Shown here one piece after another: positions 8,735-18,053 of a DNA stretch of 64,000 nt. The position numbers and the translations under genes are program-made. The stretch lies in the NCBI RefSeq assembly GCF_000427645.1, contig NZ_KE386571.1:2413454-2477453 (forward strand). The letters are read 5' to 3'. Position 1 is the stretch's first letter, and every line of letters begins with the position of its first letter. This stretch comes from Sphingomonas phyllosphaerae FA2. GTDB lineage: Bacteria > Pseudomonadota > Alphaproteobacteria > Sphingomonadales > Sphingomonadaceae. The notes beneath the pieces are model-generated. The model was not told the origin of the DNA and searched no databases. It worked only from the letters and a program-made list of their open reading frames with translations.

Positions 8735-8965
8735 TCAAAGCGCGTTGGTGGTCGCGGCGCCCGCAATGTTGCCGTCGGTGGCGTTCAGCGGCAGCGCGCC
8801 CGCATCCGACAGGTTCTCGTCGGCCGGCAGCGTCTCGTTCAGCGCCACGTCGTTGCCGATCTCGGCATTCAGCGCGGTGTCATTGGCGGTGTCGGTCTTC
8901 GATCCGCACGCCGCCAGCGAGAGTGCCAGCGCCACCGCGGACATGCCCGCAACGATCTTCTTCAT
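8735..8965 (-). CDS. Small putative lipoprotein
   Basis: This 76-residue protein has a classical lipoprotein signal: MKKIVAGMSAVALALSLAAC, with lipobox LAAC and the acylated cysteine at residue 20. The mature part is short, acidic and low in complexity, rich in Asn, Asp, Ala and Thr, and probably unstructured. No family is recognised. I start at the ATG at 8965; the TTG at 8968 is possible but unlikely. AAGGGG lies about 15 bases upstream. The 5' leader contains a perfect 7-bp hairpin at 8988-9006. A compound terminator follows the gene. Small Asn/Asp-rich lipoproteins of this kind are common in sphingomonads and uncharacterised. Confidence 0.75.
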   Translation of the reverse strand: MKKIVAGMSAVALALSLAACGSKTDTANDTALNAEIGNDVALNETLPADENLSDAGALPLNATDGNIAGAATTNAL

Positions 8966-9064
8966 CAACGCACATCCCCTTCATGGTCGATGGCAAGACG
9001 CCATCGTCTCCGGCAAACTACACCGATTCAGTAGGAGATCAACCCCGATCTGTCCCGCGCGCTG

Positions 9065-10093
9065 TCATCGCTGCCATCCCGGCCGCAGCGCGATGCGCAG
9101 CACCTGATGATTGTTGGTGACGTACAGTGCCCTGCCGCCCTCTCCGAACGCCGCATTGGCGGCCGGCGTCGTCGTCTCGATCATCCCGATCGGTTCGCCC
9201 TCCGGGGTCAGGAACATGATGCCGCCCGGCATCGAACAGATCAGCGTGCCGTCGCGCGCCACCTTCATCCCGTCGGGCAGCCCCGGCTTGCCTTGCGCAT
9301 GCCCGGCCTTTGCCGATACCAGCACGCGCGACGCCGTCGGCATCCCGTCGTGCCCCAGATTATACACCATCACGCGCGGATCGTCGGGGTCGGAGATCGC
9401 GACGTACAGCCGCCGCTCGTCGGGCGACAACGCGATGCCGTTCGGCCGGGTCAGCGATCCATCGACCAGCACCGCCTCGCCCCCTTCGCGCCAGCGATAA
9501 ACGCCGTTGATCGACAGCTCCTTGGCCGGCGACTTATCGTCGCTCGCCAGTCCATAGGGCGGATCGGTGAACCAGATCGCACCATCGCGCGCGACATGCA
9601 TGTCGTTGGGGCTGTTGAACCTCTTGCCCTTGTACCGGTCGACCAGCACCGTGCGGACGCGCGTCTTCAGCTCGACCCGATCGATCGAGCGACCGCCGCT
9701 ATTGGCGATCAGCAACCGCCCGCCGCGATCGAGCGCCAGCCCGTTCGCGCCCGGCTCACGCAGGACCGTGCGGTCGGGATCGGCTGCACCCGACGGCGAC
9801 AGGAACGTCGCCACCCCGCCCCCGCGCGACCAGCGCCGCACGATATTGGCGGGCGGGTCGGAGAACAGCAGATAGCCGCCGCCTTCGGGCACCCACACCG
9901 GCCCCTCGGCCCATTGGATGTCGCGCGCGATCACCTCGACGTGCGTTCCCGGCGCGATGATCCGGTCGAAGGCGGGCGTCATCCGCCGCAGCGTCACCAC
10001 GGGCGCCGGATCGGCGAACCCGCACAGCCCCGCCCCCGCGATTCCCGCCAGCACCGCGCGCCGCCCCGGCCGGATCGTCCCCTTGGCTATCAT
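9065..10093 (-). CDS. SMP-30/gluconolactonase/LRE family protein, Tat-exported
   Basis: This 342-residue six-bladed beta-propeller protein belongs to the SMP-30/gluconolactonase superfamily, whose members hydrolyse sugar lactones or related esters using a bound divalent metal. Repeating blade motifs are visible: [53 protein letters not shown] and [19 protein letters not shown]. They include the conserved glutamate and asparagines that bind metal. The N-terminus has a twin-arginine signal ([18 protein letters not shown]), so it is probably folded before export. The ATG at 10093 follows a GAGAGGATGCAGG stretch. The long in-frame extension upstream is dropped because it overlaps the divergent DUF2256 gene. 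The substrate is unknown. Confidence 0.88.
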   Translation of the reverse strand: MIAKGTIRPGRRAVLAGIAGAGLCGFADPAPVVTLRRMTPAFDRIIAPGTHVEVIARDIQWAEGPVWVPEGGGYLLFSDPPANIVRRWSRGGGVATFLSPSGAADPDRTVLREPGANGLALDRGGRLLIANSGGRSIDRVELKTRVRTVLVDRYKGKRFNSPNDMHVARDGAIWFTDPPYGLASDDKSPAKELSINGVYRWREGGEAVLVDGSLTRPNGIALSPDERRLYVAISDPDDPRVMVYNLGHDGMPTASRVLVSAKAGHAQGKPGLPDGMKVARDGTLICSMPGGIMFLTPEGEPIGMIETTTPAANAAFGEGGRALYVTNNHQVLRIALRPGWQR

Positions 10094-10169
10094 CCTGCAT
10101 CCTCTCGCCAATTCTCTCGGCCGGCACGCTGGCACGGATCGCACCACGCGCCAAACGGGTTCAGCAGCG

Positions 10170-10319
10170 ATGGCGCACAAGAAACCGCATCTGCCCGAGA
10201 AGATCTGTGCGAGCTGCCACCGCCCGTTCGCGTGGCGGAAGAAATGGGCACGGGATTGGGAACAGGTCAAATATTGCTCGGATCGCTGCCGCGGTATCGG
10301 CGAGCAGCCCGCACCCTAG
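10170..10319 (+). CDS. DUF2256 zinc-ribbon small protein
   Basis: This 49-residue protein matches DUF2256, with four cysteines in two pairs, CASC (residues 13 and 16) and CSDRC (residues 36 and 40). Between them lies the conserved [19 protein letters not shown] segment. This pattern indicates a single zinc-ribbon fold; the function is unknown. It starts at the ATG at 10170 and is divergent from the SMP-30 gene with a 76-bp spacer. It is followed after 55 bp by the end of the convergent amidotransferase gene. Confidence 0.85.
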   Translation: MAHKKPHLPEKICASCHRPFAWRKKWARDWEQVKYCSDRCRGIGEQPAP

Positions 10320-10374
10320 CGAGGGACCGGGTCGCTTGCGTCGCCGCACCCTTTTAGCGGCAACTTCGCAACCT

Positions 10375-11229
10375 TCACCGCGCCCCGCGCCGGTCGATCG
10401 TCGGCAGCGCCGCCAGGAAGTTGGCGATCTCCCGCCGCCGCGCGTCGGTGTCCGCCAGCTCGCCGTCCACCCCCAACCGCCACCGCAGGGAGCGCCGCTC
10501 CGGCGCCTCGTGCAACGCGGCGATCACGTCAGCGCTTTCCTCGACCTCGTCCGGCGTCTCCGCCAGTCCCGCCTCCACCAGCCCGTCGGCCTGCCGCCGC
10601 AACGCAATCGCGATCTCGCCCAGCGACAGTTCGGGATGATATTGCACGCCCCAGAACACGCCCTTGTCATGCCGGATCTCGGCGGCCTGCACCTGCGTCA
10701 CCGCATTGCCCGCCAGCCGCGTTGCGCCCGGCGGCAACGTCTCGACCTCGTCGCCGTGGATCGCCGGCGCATCCCAGGTCGCCGGTCGTCCGGCAAGCAG
10801 CGGGTGGTCGCGTCCCTCCCGGGTGGCGACGATCCGGCGCGAAAGGCCCGCCTCCATCCGCTCGGGCATCTTGCGCACCGTGCCGCCCGCCGCCGCCACC
10901 GCGACCTGCAACCCGGCGCATGATCCGAACGACGGCGTGCCCGACGCGAACACGGCGCGCATGAACGCCAGTTGGCGGCGCACTTCGGGTGTGTCGTCAT
11001 AGACGTGCAGCGGCGATCCGGTGAGGAACACCGCATCATACGCTGCCAGCTGCGCGGGCGCGAACGTCGGCGCGTCGTCGTCGGCCGGTTGGCAGATCTC
11101 GATCGCAGCATCGGGCGCCATCTGCCCCAGCGTGTCGGCATAGCTCTCGCCCGAACTCTGCCCGGTATGCGCCCGTCGCGCCTCGCGCTCCTCGGGGGTT
11201 TCGCTTTGCGCGATCAGAAATCGGGGCAC
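10375..11229 (-). CDS. Class I glutamine amidotransferase-like protein (GMP synthase-related)
   Basis: This 284-residue protein has a class I glutamine amidotransferase fold. The nucleophile cysteine is in FGSCAGLQ (C104), the catalytic histidine and glutamate are in WGVQYHPE, and the upstream LTGSPLHVYDD matches the TGSP motif of stand-alone GMP-synthase-type amidotransferases. Such proteins hydrolyse glutamine or gamma-glutamyl compounds, but many have no assigned substrate. A C-terminal stretch of about 70 residues beyond the core is helical and not recognised. The gene is divergent from the phosphatase at 11394. It is not the biosynthetic guaA, because the ATP-pyrophosphatase part is absent. 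Confidence 0.85.
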   Translation of the reverse strand: MPRFLIAQSETPEEREARRAHTGQSSGESYADTLGQMAPDAAIEICQPADDDAPTFAPAQLAAYDAVFLTGSPLHVYDDTPEVRRQLAFMRAVFASGTPSFGSCAGLQVAVAAAGGTVRKMPERMEAGLSRRIVATREGRDHPLLAGRPATWDAPAIHGDEVETLPPGATRLAGNAVTQVQAAEIRHDKGVFWGVQYHPELSLGEIAIALRRQADGLVEAGLAETPDEVEESADVIAALHEAPERRSLRWRLGVDGELADTDARRREIANFLAALPTIDRRGAR

Positions 11230-11323
11230 GCCGGTTCACCTGTAGTCATGTCGGGGAGTGCCGCAACGCACCGCACCGCCGCCAAGCCCCTGCCCGGCCG
11301 CGAAATCGTTGGCGCGACACCGT

Positions 11324-11341
11324 TTGTCATCAAGCCTCCAC
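11324..11341 (+). promoter_or_regulatory. Weak Pho-box candidate upstream of the PhoD phosphatase
   Basis: TTGTCAT (11324-11330), four bases, then CCTCCAC (11335-11341), matches the 7+4+7 direct-repeat layout of a Pho box. The first half-site matches CTGTCAT at six of seven positions and the second only weakly. It lies about 55 bp before the GTG start. It is included because a better array precedes the neighbouring receptor gene. Confidence 0.3.
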
Positions 11342-11393
11342 AAACCGCGCCCATCCGCGCCGCGATCCGATCGCACAGAAAAGAGGTTCGCCC

Positions 11394-12983
11394 GTGCTCG
11401 TCTCCCGCCGCTCCCTGCTCGCCGGCGCCGGTGCGCTCACCGCCGCGCCGCTCCTTGCCGCCGGCGTCGACCCCGCGCGCGGCTTCACCCATTCGGTGGC
11501 GAGCGGCGAGCCGGGCCCGGACTCGGTGTTGCTGTGGACGCGCTGCGTGATGGCGGGCGCGGGCGAAGTCACTGCCGAGATCGCCGAACAGGCCGACATG
11601 AGCGGCGCGCGCGTCGTCGGCGCGCAGATCACCGGCCCGTGGCGCGACTGGACCGTCAAGCTCACCGCCGACGGCCTCGCGGCCGATCGCTGGTACTGGT
11701 TCCGCTTCGTCGCGCCTGACGGCACGCGCTCGGCGATCGGGCGCACCCGCACGCTGCCCGCCGACGGCGTCCGCCCGTGGCGCGCCGCGATCTTCTCGTG
11801 CTCGAACATCGGCTACGGCTGGTTCAACGCTTATGGCCATGCCGCCGCCCGCGACGATCTCGACTGCGCGATCCACCTCGGCGACTATTTTTACGAATAT
11901 GCGCCCGATCACTATCCGAAAACCGCCGAGCTGATCGCCGGCCGCCTGCCGCAGCCGCTTGGCGAAACCGTTCACCTCGCCGATTATCGCCAGCGCTTCG
12001 CCAGCTACCGCGCCGACCCCGATCTTCAGGCGCTCCACGCCCGGCTGCCGATGATCGCGCAATGGGACGACCACGAAAGCGCCAACGACAGCTGGGAGGG
12101 CGGCGCGCAGAACCACGACCCCGCCACCGAAGGTGACTGGAACCAGCGGCGTGCCGCCTCGATCCAGGCGTATCGCGAATGGATGCCCGTCTCGGACGAG
12201 CCGTGGAAGAGCTACGACATCGGCGCGCTGGCCACGCTGTTCCGCACCGAGACGCGCCTGCTCGGCCGCACGCAGCAGCCCGATCTCGACCCGCTGTTCA
12301 AGGCCGCCGACCCCGCCGCCGCGCTGCGCGCCTTCCGCGACGGCGCATGGCAGGATCCGGGCGCGACGATGATGGGTTGGCAGCAGGAAAGCTGGCTCGA
12401 TCATGCGCTTGCCGCCTCGGTGCGCAGCGGGCGGCGCTGGCAGGTCGTCGGCTTCGGCACGATCATGGGCCAGACGATGATGCCCGCCGATGCCGAGACG
12501 TGGATGGCCGGCAAGCAGAACAGCTATGTCAGCGACGGCATCGCCGCGGCCAAGGCGGGGCTGCCGTTCAATTTCGACAATTGGGGCGGCTACCCCGCCG
12601 CCCGCGCGCGCTTTCTGCGCAAGGCGCAGCAGCTTGGCGGCAACACGGTGCTGATCTCGGGCGACAGCCACAATGCCTGGGCCTACGATCTCGCGCAGGA
12701 CGGCCACGCCGCTGCGGTCGAATTCGCCGGGCACAGCGTCACCTCGCCGGGTTTCGAGAGCGGCACCGCCTACGATCCGCGCCGCATCGCCGCCGATCTG
12801 GTGCGCACCAATCCCGAACTGAAATGGTGCGACACGTCGCGCCGCGGCTATATGGCGCTGACGATCGAGGCCGAGCGCGTCCGCAACGACTGGATCATGG
12901 TCGACACAATCACGAAGCGCATCCCCGCCGCCACGGTCGGCCACACCGCCACGGTCGCGCGCGGCAGCAACGTCATGGCCTGA
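11394..12983 (+). CDS. phoD: PhoD-like alkaline phosphatase/phosphodiesterase, Tat-exported
   Basis: This 529-residue secreted phosphatase is of the PhoD family, which binds iron and calcium and releases phosphate from phosphomonoesters and diesters outside the cytoplasm. The twin-arginine signal VSRRSLLAGAGALTAAPLLA is followed by the PhoD N-terminal beta domain (FTHSVASGEPGPDSVLLWTR). The metallophosphatase core carries FSCSNIGYGWFNAYGH, HLGDYFYEY, QWDDHESANDSW and ISGDSHNAW. The GTG at 11394 is chosen because AGAGG lies seven bases upstream. It precedes two TonB receptors and a glycerophosphodiesterase on the same strand, which fits phosphorus scavenging. The 294-bp gap before the receptors means they have a separate promoter. 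Confidence 0.92.
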   Translation: MLVSRRSLLAGAGALTAAPLLAAGVDPARGFTHSVASGEPGPDSVLLWTRCVMAGAGEVTAEIAEQADMSGARVVGAQITGPWRDWTVKLTADGLAADRWYWFRFVAPDGTRSAIGRTRTLPADGVRPWRAAIFSCSNIGYGWFNAYGHAAARDDLDCAIHLGDYFYEYAPDHYPKTAELIAGRLPQPLGETVHLADYRQRFASYRADPDLQALHARLPMIAQWDDHESANDSWEGGAQNHDPATEGDWNQRRAASIQAYREWMPVSDEPWKSYDIGALATLFRTETRLLGRTQQPDLDPLFKAADPAAALRAFRDGAWQDPGATMMGWQQESWLDHALAASVRSGRRWQVVGFGTIMGQTMMPADAETWMAGKQNSYVSDGIAAAKAGLPFNFDNWGGYPAARARFLRKAQQLGGNTVLISGDSHNAWAYDLAQDGHAAAVEFAGHSVTSPGFESGTAYDPRRIAADLVRTNPELKWCDTSRRGYMALTIEAERVRNDWIMVDTITKRIPAATVGHTATVARGSNVMA

Positions 12984-13016
12984 CGCGATGGCGTAACGCC
13001 GCGCCGCCCCCACCCC

Positions 13017-13110
13017 GTCATTCCCGCGCAGGCGGGAATCCAGACGCGCAGGTCCGTCAATAGAAGCGCAACCGTCCAAGGTTCTGGATTCCCGCCTGCG
13101 CGGGAATGAC
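13017..13110. repeat. Family R3 palindromic repeat
   Basis: Two near-perfect arms (beginning GTCATTCCCGCGCAGGCGGG and ending with its reverse complement) are separated by about 35 bases. A second copy is at 25213-25304. It lies between the phosphatase stop and the promoter region of the receptor operon. Confidence 0.88.
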
Positions 13111-13174
13111 GGGGGCACGCCGATCACCCGCGCACAAATGCCACGCAATCCGATAATTAACGCGATCGGCCCGA

Positions 13175-13203
13175 CCGTCACGAACCTGCAACCAATCGGT
13201 CAC
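13175..13203 (+). promoter_or_regulatory. Candidate Pho box array upstream of the TonB receptor operon
   Basis: Three 7-mers at an exact 11-bp period, CCGTCAC-gaac-CTGCAAC-caat-CGGTCAC, reproduce the PhoB layout of direct CTGTCA(T/C) repeats spaced by four bases. The outer two differ from CTGTCAC at one position each and the middle one at two. The array ends 74 bp before the receptor start, a usable activator position. It supports phosphate-starvation control of the receptor and glycerophosphodiesterase genes. Confidence 0.55.
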
Positions 13204-13277
13204 GCGGACGAAAAGAGCAGCGCCCAAAGGCCCGGCAACGACGGCCGTTAACGGCTGCGTCATCAAAGGGATTCACC

Positions 13278-15599
13278 ATGCTCCGTTCGATGCTGCTCGC
13301 CGGCAGTGCGCTGTTCGCCGCCACCGCGACCCCCGCGCTCGCCGCGGATACGCCGCCCGCCATCCCTGCCGCCGACCTGCCCGCCGAAACCCCGGCCGAC
13401 ACGCAGGGCAGCGAGGTGGTCGTGCTCGGCTTCGGTCAGGCGCGGCAGGTGCAGACGATCACCGCCGTCGACATCGAACGCCAGACCCCCGGCACCACCC
13501 CGCTCAAGGCGCTGGCCAAGCTGCCGGGCGTCAATTTCCAGTCCGCCGACGCCTTCGGTGCGTATGAATGGTCGAGCCGCATCTCGCTGCGCGGCTTCAA
13601 CCAGAACCAGCTCGGCTTCACGCTCGACGGCATCCCGCTCGGCGACATGAGCTACGGCAACGCCAACGGCCTGCACATCAGCCGCGCGATCATTTCTGAA
13701 AACGTCGGCACGTCGACCGTGGCGCAGGGCGCAGGCGCGCTGGGCGAGGCATCGACCTCGAACCTCGGCGGCACACTGCAATTCACCTCGCGCCGCCCGT
13801 CCGACACGTTCGGGATCGCGGCTTCGGGCACTTACGGCTCGAACGACACCTGGCGCGGCTTCGTGCGCGTCGACAGCGGCGACCTGACCGGCAACGGGCT
13901 GCGCGGCTATCTCAGCTACGGCTATCTCGAAGCCGGCAAGTGGAAGGGCGACGGCGTCCAGCGCCAGCATCAGGCGAATGCCAAGCTGGTGCAGGATTTC
14001 GGCGCGCGCGGCGCGATCACCGCCTTCTTCAACTTCTCGGACCGCCGCGAGAATGACTATCAGGACCTCAGCCTCGATATGATCCGGCGGCTCGGGTACG
14101 ACGCCGATAACCTGAACCCCGATTATGCCACCGCGGTGCGGATGAGCCAGGTCTATTGGAACCAGCAGACGCGCGCCGCCTCGGCGACCGCGACGCTGCC
14201 CTATCCCAATGCCGGGCTGACCTTCCCGTCACCCTATACCTCGGTCGACGACGCCTATTTCGACGCTGCGGGTCTGCGTCGCGATTATCTGACCGGGATC
14301 ACGATGGACGCACCGGTCAACGATGCGATCAAGCTGTCGCTGACCGGCTATTATCACGGCAACGAAGGTCAGGGCGTGTGGGTGACGCCCTATGTCCGCA
14401 CGCCCGGCGGCGCGCCGCTGTCGATCCGCACGACCGAATATGGCATCGACCGCTTCGGCTCGATCGCGCGCGTCTCGGTCGATACCGGCGCGAACCACCT
14501 CGAACTGGGCGGCTGGTTCGAAGCGAACGGCTTCCGTCAGGCGCGGCGCTTCTACGGCCTCGCCGATCAGCCGACGTTGTCGCGCAACGTGCTGAGCTTC
14601 CAGCGTAACCCGCTCGCGACGCAGTTCAACGTCGATTTCCAGACGAACACGACCATGTATTATGTCAGCGACCGTCTGACCTTCGGTCAGCTGACGCTGA
14701 ACGGCGGCTGGAAGGGCTACAAGGTCTCCAACAAGGCGATCCCGCTGGTCGGCACGCTCGCCAGCGGCACGATCGACGCGCGCGACTGGTTCCTGCCGCA
14801 AATCGGTGCGGTTTACGGCTTCGGTCCCGCCGAGGCGTTCGTGACCTATACTGAGAACATGCGCGCCTTCGTCTCGTCGGCGACCGGCGCCTCGCCGTTC
14901 GCGACCACGCAGGACGGCTTCAACGCCATCCGTAACAAGCTGCGTCCGGAACGGTCGAAAACCGCCGAAGCCGGCATCCGCTTCCGCTCGGGCGGGTTCC
15001 AGGGATCGATCGCGGGCTATTACGTCGACTTCGCCAACCGCCTGCTCGCCTACACCAACGGCGCCGGGATCGTCGGCAATCCGGTGACGCTCCAGAACGT
15101 CGGCGGGGTGGAGAATTACGGCGCGGAGGCCACCGCGCTCTACAAGATCACGCCCCCGCTCTCGATCTTCGCTTCCTATTCGTACAACCACTCCGAATAT
15201 AAGGACAACGTGCTGGGCGCGAACGGCGCGCTGATTACCGCAACCCGCGGCAAGACCGTCGTCGACAGCCCGCGCCACATGGCCAAGGGCGAGATCGTCT
15301 ATGACGACGGCCGCTTCCTCGCGCGCGTCGGCGCCGATTACATGAGCAAGCGCTACTTCACCTACACCAACGACCAGTCGGTCGGCGACCGCGTGCTGGT
15401 CGACGCGACGATCGGCTACACGATCGGCGACCTTGGCGGGCTGCACGGCGTCCGTATCGAGGGCAGCGCCACCAACCTGCTCGACAAGCGCTACGTCTCG
15501 ACGATCGGCTCGAACGGCTACACCGGCAGCGGCGACAACCAGACGCTGCTCGCCGGTGCGCCCCGCCAGTTCTTCGTCTCGCTGCGCACTGGCCTCTGA
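13278..15599 (+). CDS. TonB-dependent outer-membrane receptor (first of a tandem pair)
   Basis: This 773-residue receptor has a signal peptide (MLRSMLLAGSALFAATATPA, cleavage near residue 23). A plug domain follows at about residues 45-165, with LPGVNFQSADAFGAYEWSSR, SLRGFNQNQLGFTLDGIPLG and SNLGGTLQFTSRRP, and then a 22-strand barrel ending in the C-terminal aromatic/leucine strand RQFFVSLRTGL. Such proteins import scarce nutrients using TonB energy. It is clearly paralogous to the next gene and lies 28 bp upstream of it. A Pho-box-like array precedes it. With PhoD upstream and a glycerophosphodiesterase downstream, phosphate-containing compounds are the plausible cargo; this is inferred from context only. 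No TonB-box motif was confidently assigned. Confidence 0.92.
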   Translation: MLRSMLLAGSALFAATATPALAADTPPAIPAADLPAETPADTQGSEVVVLGFGQARQVQTITAVDIERQTPGTTPLKALAKLPGVNFQSADAFGAYEWSSRISLRGFNQNQLGFTLDGIPLGDMSYGNANGLHISRAIISENVGTSTVAQGAGALGEASTSNLGGTLQFTSRRPSDTFGIAASGTYGSNDTWRGFVRVDSGDLTGNGLRGYLSYGYLEAGKWKGDGVQRQHQANAKLVQDFGARGAITAFFNFSDRRENDYQDLSLDMIRRLGYDADNLNPDYATAVRMSQVYWNQQTRAASATATLPYPNAGLTFPSPYTSVDDAYFDAAGLRRDYLTGITMDAPVNDAIKLSLTGYYHGNEGQGVWVTPYVRTPGGAPLSIRTTEYGIDRFGSIARVSVDTGANHLELGGWFEANGFRQARRFYGLADQPTLSRNVLSFQRNPLATQFNVDFQTNTTMYYVSDRLTFGQLTLNGGWKGYKVSNKAIPLVGTLASGTIDARDWFLPQIGAVYGFGPAEAFVTYTENMRAFVSSATGASPFATTQDGFNAIRNKLRPERSKTAEAGIRFRSGGFQGSIAGYYVDFANRLLAYTNGAGIVGNPVTLQNVGGVENYGAEATALYKITPPLSIFASYSYNHSEYKDNVLGANGALITATRGKTVVDSPRHMAKGEIVYDDGRFLARVGADYMSKRYFTYTNDQSVGDRVLVDATIGYTIGDLGGLHGVRIEGSATNLLDKRYVSTIGSNGYTGSGDNQTLLAGAPRQFFVSLRTGL

Positions 15600-15627
15600 T
15601 CGCCTCCTCTCTCGAAAGTCCCGTTAG

Positions 15628-18048
15628 ATGCGTCATCTCCTGATCGCGGGCGTCGCCCCGCTTGCCCTGATCGTCTCGGCCCCGGCACACGCGCAGAACG
15701 TCGCGCCGCCGGCCGGCGACAACGCCGCCGCCGCTGCCGAACCGGTGGGCGACGACGTCATCGTCACCGGCACCGCGACGCGCGCGGTCGCGCAGATCAC
15801 CAATGTCGATATCCAGAAGGTGCTGCCCGGCATCAGCCCGCTCAAGGCGCTCCAGACGCTGCCCGGCGTCACCTATCTGACCGCCGATCCGTGGGGCAAC
15901 AATGAGCAGAACATCTCGCTGTTCGTCCACGGCTTCAACGCGCAGCAGCTCGGCTACACGCTCGACGGCGTGCCGCTTGGCGATCAGCAATACGGCAATT
16001 ACAACGGCCTGAGCCCGCAGCGCGCCACGATCTCGGAGAACGTCGGCCGCGTTGTGCTCGCCTCGGGCGCGGGCGATCTCGGCACCGCCTCGACCAGCAA
16101 CCTCGGCGGGACGATCGACACCTTCACCAGCGATCCGAAGCCGACGTTCGGCATCTCCGCGGCACAGACCGTCGGCAGCTACGAGGCGACGCGCAGCTAC
16201 GTTCGCCTCGACAGCGGCGACATCGGCCAGAACACGCGCTTCTACATTTCGGGCGTGCGCCAGCGCGCACGGGCCTGGGACTTCGAGGGTTATCAGAAAG
16301 GCTGGCAGGCCAATGCCAAGCTGGTCCACGACGACGCGATCGGCAAGCTGACCGCCTATTTCGCCTATTCGGACAAGGCCGAGCCCAACGAGGACGCGAC
16401 CGTCGTCTCCGCCACCCAGACGTACCAGCCGTATATCCGCCCGTTCCTTTATCCGAACTTCGCGGGCATGCAGGCGTATCTCGCCAACCGGCTGCCGTAC
16501 AACAACGCCGCCAGCTATGCGGCATCGGGGTCGAACTACAGCAATTACTACAGCGCCGCGCTGCGCACCGATTATCTCGGCTATGTCAAATACGACTGGA
16601 ACGTCACCGATCGCGTGACCTTCTCCAACCAGGCGTATTTCCACCACAATGACGGCGTCGGGATCGTCGCCGGCCCGATCACCGTCGCGGGACTGCCGCA
16701 GCTCTTCTCCTTCTATTATCCGGGCGTCGCCGGCAGCAGCCCGACCTCGACTGCCAATCTCGCGCGGCTGTCGACGATCTTCGGCGGCTCCGGCCTCGCG
16801 ACGCGCACCACCGAATATCGCATCGACCGCGTCGGCGGCATCTCGACGCTGCGCGCCGAACTCGGCAACCACACGATCGAGCTGGGCGGCTGGTACGAGC
16901 ATCAAAGCTCGGCCGCCTACCGCCGCTGGTACGCGCTCGACGTCAACAATCCGTCCTCGCCCTATGAGCGGCCGCTCGACCTCGCAAACCCGCTCATCAC
17001 GCAATATGGCAGCGAGATCCGCGTCACCGAGATCCAGGCGCACCTTCAGGACGCATGGAAGATCGTCCCCACGCTGACGCTCCAGGCCGGGTTCAAGAGC
17101 ACCTTCCAGCATGCACGCCAGCGCGTGCCGGTGCAGCCGATCCCCGGCTCGTTCACCGGCTCGCGCGAGCTGCCGGTCGGTCGGATCAACACCGACGAAT
17201 GGTTCCTGCCGCAGGTCGGCGTGCTGTGGGACGCGACGGATCACGAACAGGTGTTCGTCAACGCGCAGAAGAACATCCGTCAGTTCCAGACCAGCGCCGC
17301 CGCCGGCCTGTCGCCGTTCGCGCTCGGCAGCCAGACGTTGTTCGAATTCTTCAAGGACAATACCAAGCCGGAAACGAGCTGGACCTATGAAGCCGGCCTC
17401 CGCACCCGCCGTCCGCTCGATCTCGGCCCGCTGACCGAGTTCGAGGGCCAGATCAGCTATTATCACGTCGACTTCTCGAACCGACTCCTCGCGATCAGCC
17501 CGACCACGACGATCACCGCGATCATCAGCGGCGCACCGATCATCGCCAACGTCGGCAGCGTGAAGACCGATGGCGTCGACGCGGCGGCGACGTTGCGCTT
17601 CGGCGACCGCTTCTCGCTGTACAATGCGCTGTCGTACAACAACTCGCGCTACGCCGATAATTACACGGTCGGCGCCGCACAGACGGTCGTCCCGACCGCG
17701 GGCAAGAAGGTCCCCGGTTCGCCCGACTGGCTCAACAAGACCGTGGCGACGCTCAACGGCGACGGGGTGGAGCTGCAGCTGATCGGCGACTATATCGGTC
17801 GTCGCTATGCCACGTTCACGAACGATCTGAAGGTGCCGGGCTATTTCACGCTGTCCGGGCGGATCGGCTTCGACATGCCGCTGTCGGGCGAAGGTCTGGC
17901 CAAGAAGCTGAACGTCAGCCTCAACGTCACCAACATCACCGACAAGAAGGCCTATTCGACGATCAGCGTCGGCGCGGCATCGGGGACGTACAATTTCTTC
18001 CCGCTCGCACCGCGTCAGGCGTTCGTCACGCTCAGCGCAGGCTTCTAA
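15628..18048 (+). CDS. TonB-dependent outer-membrane receptor (second of a tandem pair)
   Basis: This 806-residue receptor starts with a signal peptide (MRHLLIAGVAPLALIVSAPA, cleavage after AHAQ near residue 23). Plug-domain features follow, DDVIVTGTATRAVAQITNVD and LPGVTYLTADPWGNNEQNIS, then FVHGFNAQQLGYTLDGVPLG. The barrel ends with PRQAFVTLSAGF. The plug and many barrel strands match the upstream receptor closely, indicating an old tandem duplication with divergence of extracellular loops. The gene is 28 bp after the first receptor and ends 5 bp before the glycerophosphodiesterase start, so the three genes form one operon. The cargo is probably related but not identical to that of the first receptor. 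Confidence 0.93.
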   Translation: MRHLLIAGVAPLALIVSAPAHAQNVAPPAGDNAAAAAEPVGDDVIVTGTATRAVAQITNVDIQKVLPGISPLKALQTLPGVTYLTADPWGNNEQNISLFVHGFNAQQLGYTLDGVPLGDQQYGNYNGLSPQRATISENVGRVVLASGAGDLGTASTSNLGGTIDTFTSDPKPTFGISAAQTVGSYEATRSYVRLDSGDIGQNTRFYISGVRQRARAWDFEGYQKGWQANAKLVHDDAIGKLTAYFAYSDKAEPNEDATVVSATQTYQPYIRPFLYPNFAGMQAYLANRLPYNNAASYAASGSNYSNYYSAALRTDYLGYVKYDWNVTDRVTFSNQAYFHHNDGVGIVAGPITVAGLPQLFSFYYPGVAGSSPTSTANLARLSTIFGGSGLATRTTEYRIDRVGGISTLRAELGNHTIELGGWYEHQSSAAYRRWYALDVNNPSSPYERPLDLANPLITQYGSEIRVTEIQAHLQDAWKIVPTLTLQAGFKSTFQHARQRVPVQPIPGSFTGSRELPVGRINTDEWFLPQVGVLWDATDHEQVFVNAQKNIRQFQTSAAAGLSPFALGSQTLFEFFKDNTKPETSWTYEAGLRTRRPLDLGPLTEFEGQISYYHVDFSNRLLAISPTTTITAIISGAPIIANVGSVKTDGVDAAATLRFGDRFSLYNALSYNNSRYADNYTVGAAQTVVPTAGKKVPGSPDWLNKTVATLNGDGVELQLIGDYIGRRYATFTNDLKVPGYFTLSGRIGFDMPLSGEGLAKKLNVSLNVTNITDKKAYSTISVGAASGTYNFFPLAPRQAFVTLSAGF

Positions 18049-18053
18049 GCGTG

